23,621 nt of DNA, taken from the NCBI GenBank assembly GCA_023231105.1, contig JALNWB010000049.1:1-23621 (forward strand), given 5' to 3'. The stretch's first letter is position 1. Each line of letters starts with the position of its first letter. Origin of the DNA: Ignavibacteriaceae bacterium. Lineage in GTDB: Bacteria > Bacteroidota > Ignavibacteria > Ignavibacteriales > Ignavibacteriaceae. Position numbers and translations under genes: made by a program. The notes under the pieces were generated by a model. It was not told where the DNA came from. It made no database searches and saw only the letters and a list, made by a program, of their open reading frames with translations. Shown here one piece after another: positions 21,360 through 23,621 of the stretch.

Positions 21360-23453
21360 CTACGGATTAACTCGATAATTAACGCCGCCAAAACTTTCTA
21401 TATGAATGTCGTCGGTCGTTTTGAATTTTACAGGAAGATTATTTGAACGACTTGTATTAAGTTTAATAAAAATCCGCATGTATTTTGCACGGGCAATTAG
21501 ATCAGATTCTCCGGCTGCAATTTTTACCGTAACCGTTTGCGTAGTTTTTGTAATAACATTTCCGTTTGCATCGGTAACACCGCCGCTAACGGTTATTGCC
21601 GTGTCCTGATCGGTGTGCTTCGGCGGGAAATACATCAAAAGAGTATTAGTACTGTCGTACAGTTTCCCGGTAAAGGTAAACGAAGCAGCCAAACCGTTCG
21701 TTAAGATTAAATTCATATCAGCAGTATTGAGATCACGAATGTTCTTTTGCTTGTCGGCATTAAAATCCATTTTCACGGAGTCAACAAACAGTCCATCGCT
21801 AATGCCAAGATCGAGAGGTAATTCAATTTTAGCGCTGCCTGAAACGTAACTTGTATTATAAACAATAACTTCTTGATAATTTGCATTTAACATTCCGCCG
21901 GTATAAACAAAAATTGAATCGGGCAGACGCGAAAAACTTTTTAGGAAATTACTTACGCTGTCGGCATTCAGTTTAATAACCGAATCGGCTTCCGTAATAG
22001 TAGTTTTGTCCATCGTATTTGCATTCAAGAAGAGCGTGCTTTTTTCGCCGAGAGAATTTTGCGCTTCAAGTCTTCCGTTTATTTTGAAGTTTATTTTTGC
22101 TCCGGCAGACGGAATTAAATGCAATTCAATTAAAGGTTTGTTAAAATTGATTTGATGAAAACCGAATTTGTTTTGAACATCTTTTGTGTCCAAGTGAATT
22201 GCCGAACGTGTTTCATTAAGCACAGTTGGTTTAACTATTCCATCAAATTCTTTTATTCCCAGAGAACTAAAATCAACGGTTGCCTGGAAATTATCTGTTT
22301 TTTTAATCGACCGGTAATCGGATGAAGCTTGAGAAGTAAATGTGATTTTATAGTTAATCTTATCCGTTGGAGTATTATCCAGACTAACAAGAGTATAATC
22401 ATTAAGAGAAACATTATCAAGAAACTTGGTTGTAGATCTTCTTAAAATTGTTTTGCTTACCAAAAAATCTCCGTTGGAGGGATTTTTTAGATTAATAATT
22501 TCTATCGTTACATTAGCGTCAACATCGAGATTATTTTTTAAAGTGATTCCGAGGTTACCGGTTGCAATTTTTACCGTTTTAAATTTGGTCGGTTGGGCAG
22601 AAAATTCATCCATAACAACGGAGCCGTTAACAACTATAGGTTTTTGCGCCGGAATTTTTGCGCTTGCTTCAGAAACAGCAAGATTTAAGAATTTCGTAGT
22701 AACCGAGAAAGCCGTTTGAGGTATGGTTACTAAATTTCCGTTGCTTCCACTAATAGAAACTGTGGTTTCAAATTTCAACTGATTTCTTATCGTAACATCG
22801 GTATTAAGAGAAATAGTAGGAAAGCTTTGGGTTGAATTTGGCGGAACAACGAGTTGAGCCGTAGTTTGTGCAATAATTTCATTAGTCGCACTATTTTTTA
22901 TCGTTAATCCATTGATGGTCAAAGTAACATTCTGTGCAAAATTATTTTTTACCTCAACAATAATAGTTCCAGATTCAAATTTTGCGCTTTGAAATTGAGT
23001 GATCTCCGTTAAATCAGAAGAGACTGCTCGATTGTTTTCCGGCAAAATAATAATTTGCGTACCGGGAGGTAAATTTTGTAAATACTGCGACCAGTTAAAC
23101 CCAATGTCAGCTTTAGTTGAATCTCCGTTTATCGTGATTCTTCCGATTTGCTCTGAAGTATTTGTAGAAAAACCGGTAACGGTAAGGTGGTCTTTCACTT
23201 CAATTTTTTCAACATCCTTTTCCGTATTATAAACTAAAAGCCCTTGCCGGGTATAATCCGGCTTTACGATGGAAGTATCTTTTTTTACCATATCCAAAAT
23301 TGAATAGGTTGTATCCATAAGCGGAAGATTAAGCGCAACATCCCAGATTGGAGCAGTTGGCGATTTAATACCACAAGATTGTACGAACAAAATCAGAACC
23401 AGCAACGAAAAAATTCCGACAGGTTTCCGATAAGGAAGTGGTGAGAATTTCAT
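21360..23453 (-). CDS. Large surface/periplasmic lipoprotein with repeated beta-domains
   Basis: A 697-residue protein with a lipoprotein signal, LVLILFVQSC, with lipidated C27. The rest is rich in Thr, Asn, Ser and Val, with several beta-sandwich-like stretches that repeat a pattern similar to LEA14-type domains. Examples are VEVKNNFAQNVTLTINGLTIKN...LVVPPNSTQSFPTISL near 170-220, and ITLKNNLDVDANVTIEIINLKNP near 305-330. No enzyme motif is seen and I do not recognise the family by name. The ATG at 23453 follows TAGGAT. It is the first gene of a two-gene unit with its own promoter, and the next gene encodes the outer-membrane barrel, so an outer-membrane complex of the two is likely. Confidence 0.75.
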   Translation of the reverse strand: MKFSPLPYRKPVGIFSLLVLILFVQSCGIKSPTAPIWDVALNLPLMDTTYSILDMVKKDTSIVKPDYTRQGLLVYNTEKDVEKIEVKDHLTVTGFSTNTSEQIGRITINGDSTKADIGFNWSQYLQNLPPGTQIIILPENNRAVSSDLTEITQFQSAKFESGTIIVEVKNNFAQNVTLTINGLTIKNSATNEIIAQTTAQLVVPPNSTQSFPTISLNTDVTIRNQLKFETTVSISGSNGNLVTIPQTAFSVTTKFLNLAVSEASAKIPAQKPIVVNGSVVMDEFSAQPTKFKTVKIATGNLGITLKNNLDVDANVTIEIINLKNPSNGDFLVSKTILRRSTTKFLDNVSLNDYTLVSLDNTPTDKINYKITFTSQASSDYRSIKKTDNFQATVDFSSLGIKEFDGIVKPTVLNETRSAIHLDTKDVQNKFGFHQINFNKPLIELHLIPSAGAKINFKINGRLEAQNSLGEKSTLFLNANTMDKTTITEADSVIKLNADSVSNFLKSFSRLPDSIFVYTGGMLNANYQEVIVYNTSYVSGSAKIELPLDLGISDGLFVDSVKMDFNADKQKNIRDLNTADMNLILTNGLAASFTFTGKLYDSTNTLLMYFPPKHTDQDTAITVSGGVTDANGNVITKTTQTVTVKIAAGESDLIARAKYMRIFIKLNTSRSNNLPVKFKTTDDIHIESFGGVNYRVNP

Positions 23454-23514
23454 ATCCTACTTTCTAATAATCAAATGAGAAAAAAATTACTGAACAAGTT
23501 TTCTTTTACTTGCG

Positions 23515-23546
23515 AAAACATAAATAATAATAATTGATTTATCAAA
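23515..23546 (-). promoter_or_regulatory. Bacteroidota-type promoter for the lipoprotein-barrel operon
   Basis: On the minus strand TTTG (23546-23543), a 20-nt spacer and TATGTTTT (23522-23515) match TTTG/TAnnTTTG with one mismatch. The predicted leader is about 55 nt, and the only upstream element in the window is the terminator at 23594. Confidence 0.6.
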
Positions 23547-23593
23547 CTTTCGGTGTGTTCTTTTCCCCAAGTTGTTTTTCAGCACAATAAAAA

Positions 23594-23621
23594 AAGGCTT
23601 ATCCAATTTTGAATAAGCCTT
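23594..23621 (-). terminator. Intrinsic terminator of a minus-strand gene beyond the right edge
   Basis: A perfect 9-bp stem AAGGCTTAT/ATAAGCCTT has a 10-nt loop. On the minus strand it is followed by seven T (TTTTTTTATTG). It would end transcription from a gene lying right of the window, isolating the lipoprotein promoter. The stem may continue beyond the last base. Confidence 0.8.

Overview
The window looks like a chromosome segment from a member of the Bacteroidota/Ignavibacteriota-Chlorobi group. Three lines of evidence agree. The base composition is AT-rich. Several intergenic regions carry promoters of the Bacteroidota type (TTTG, a spacer of about 19-20, then TAnnTTTG). The protein families are typical of that group: DUF4922, DUF5723-like barrel, TonB-dependent receptor, half-size TSUP permease, and a secreted protein usually filed as 'asparagine synthetase B'. 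An Ignavibacteria-like lineage is my best guess, by inference only. No rRNA, tRNA, CRISPR array, IS element or prophage gene was recognised.

Layout. (1) 1-4370, minus strand: TonB-dependent receptor, two-domain GT2 glycosyltransferase and a DUF4922/GDPGP-like HIT phosphorylase that runs off the left edge. (2) 4448-9437, plus strand: half-size TSUP permease, secreted TPR protein, clpX and, after a structured gap, a secreted protein of unknown function. (3) 9457-15791, minus strand: an RRM protein with its own promoter and terminator, preceded by a tight six-gene run: histidine kinase with a degenerate receiver, NusG/RfaH-like factor, YhaM-like HD exonuclease, TPR protein, Sir2 deacylase and radA. 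(4) 15973-19761: geranylgeranyl-reductase-family flavoprotein, divergent SAM methyltransferase, a lone EVE-like/HNH predicted type IV restriction enzyme, and a 2[4Fe-4S] ferredoxin. (5) 19897-23453, minus strand: lipoprotein and outer-membrane barrel pair, translationally coupled.

How the genes may work together. The reductase and the ferredoxin look like an electron-donor/acceptor pair for saturating isoprenoid chains, with the HNH gene lying between them. The kinase-to-radA run joins sensing, transcription elongation, RNA turnover, protein deacylation and DNA repair in one probable transcript. The lipoprotein and DUF5723-like barrel probably act together at the outer membrane.

The least expected signal is a family of heptanucleotide arrays with unit NNAGTNN. 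They occur at 833-867, 18138-18221 and 19771-19798, and in decayed form near 19520-19543. At three genes (glycosyltransferase, methyltransferase, ferredoxin) the TAG stop codon is the last three bases of an AAAGTAG or AAGGTAG heptad, so the arrays have grown across gene ends in one register. Other points for follow-up are the pseudoreceiver kinase and its promoter-proximal direct repeats, the stem-loop over the kinase stop codon, and several starts that must be TTG or GTG.
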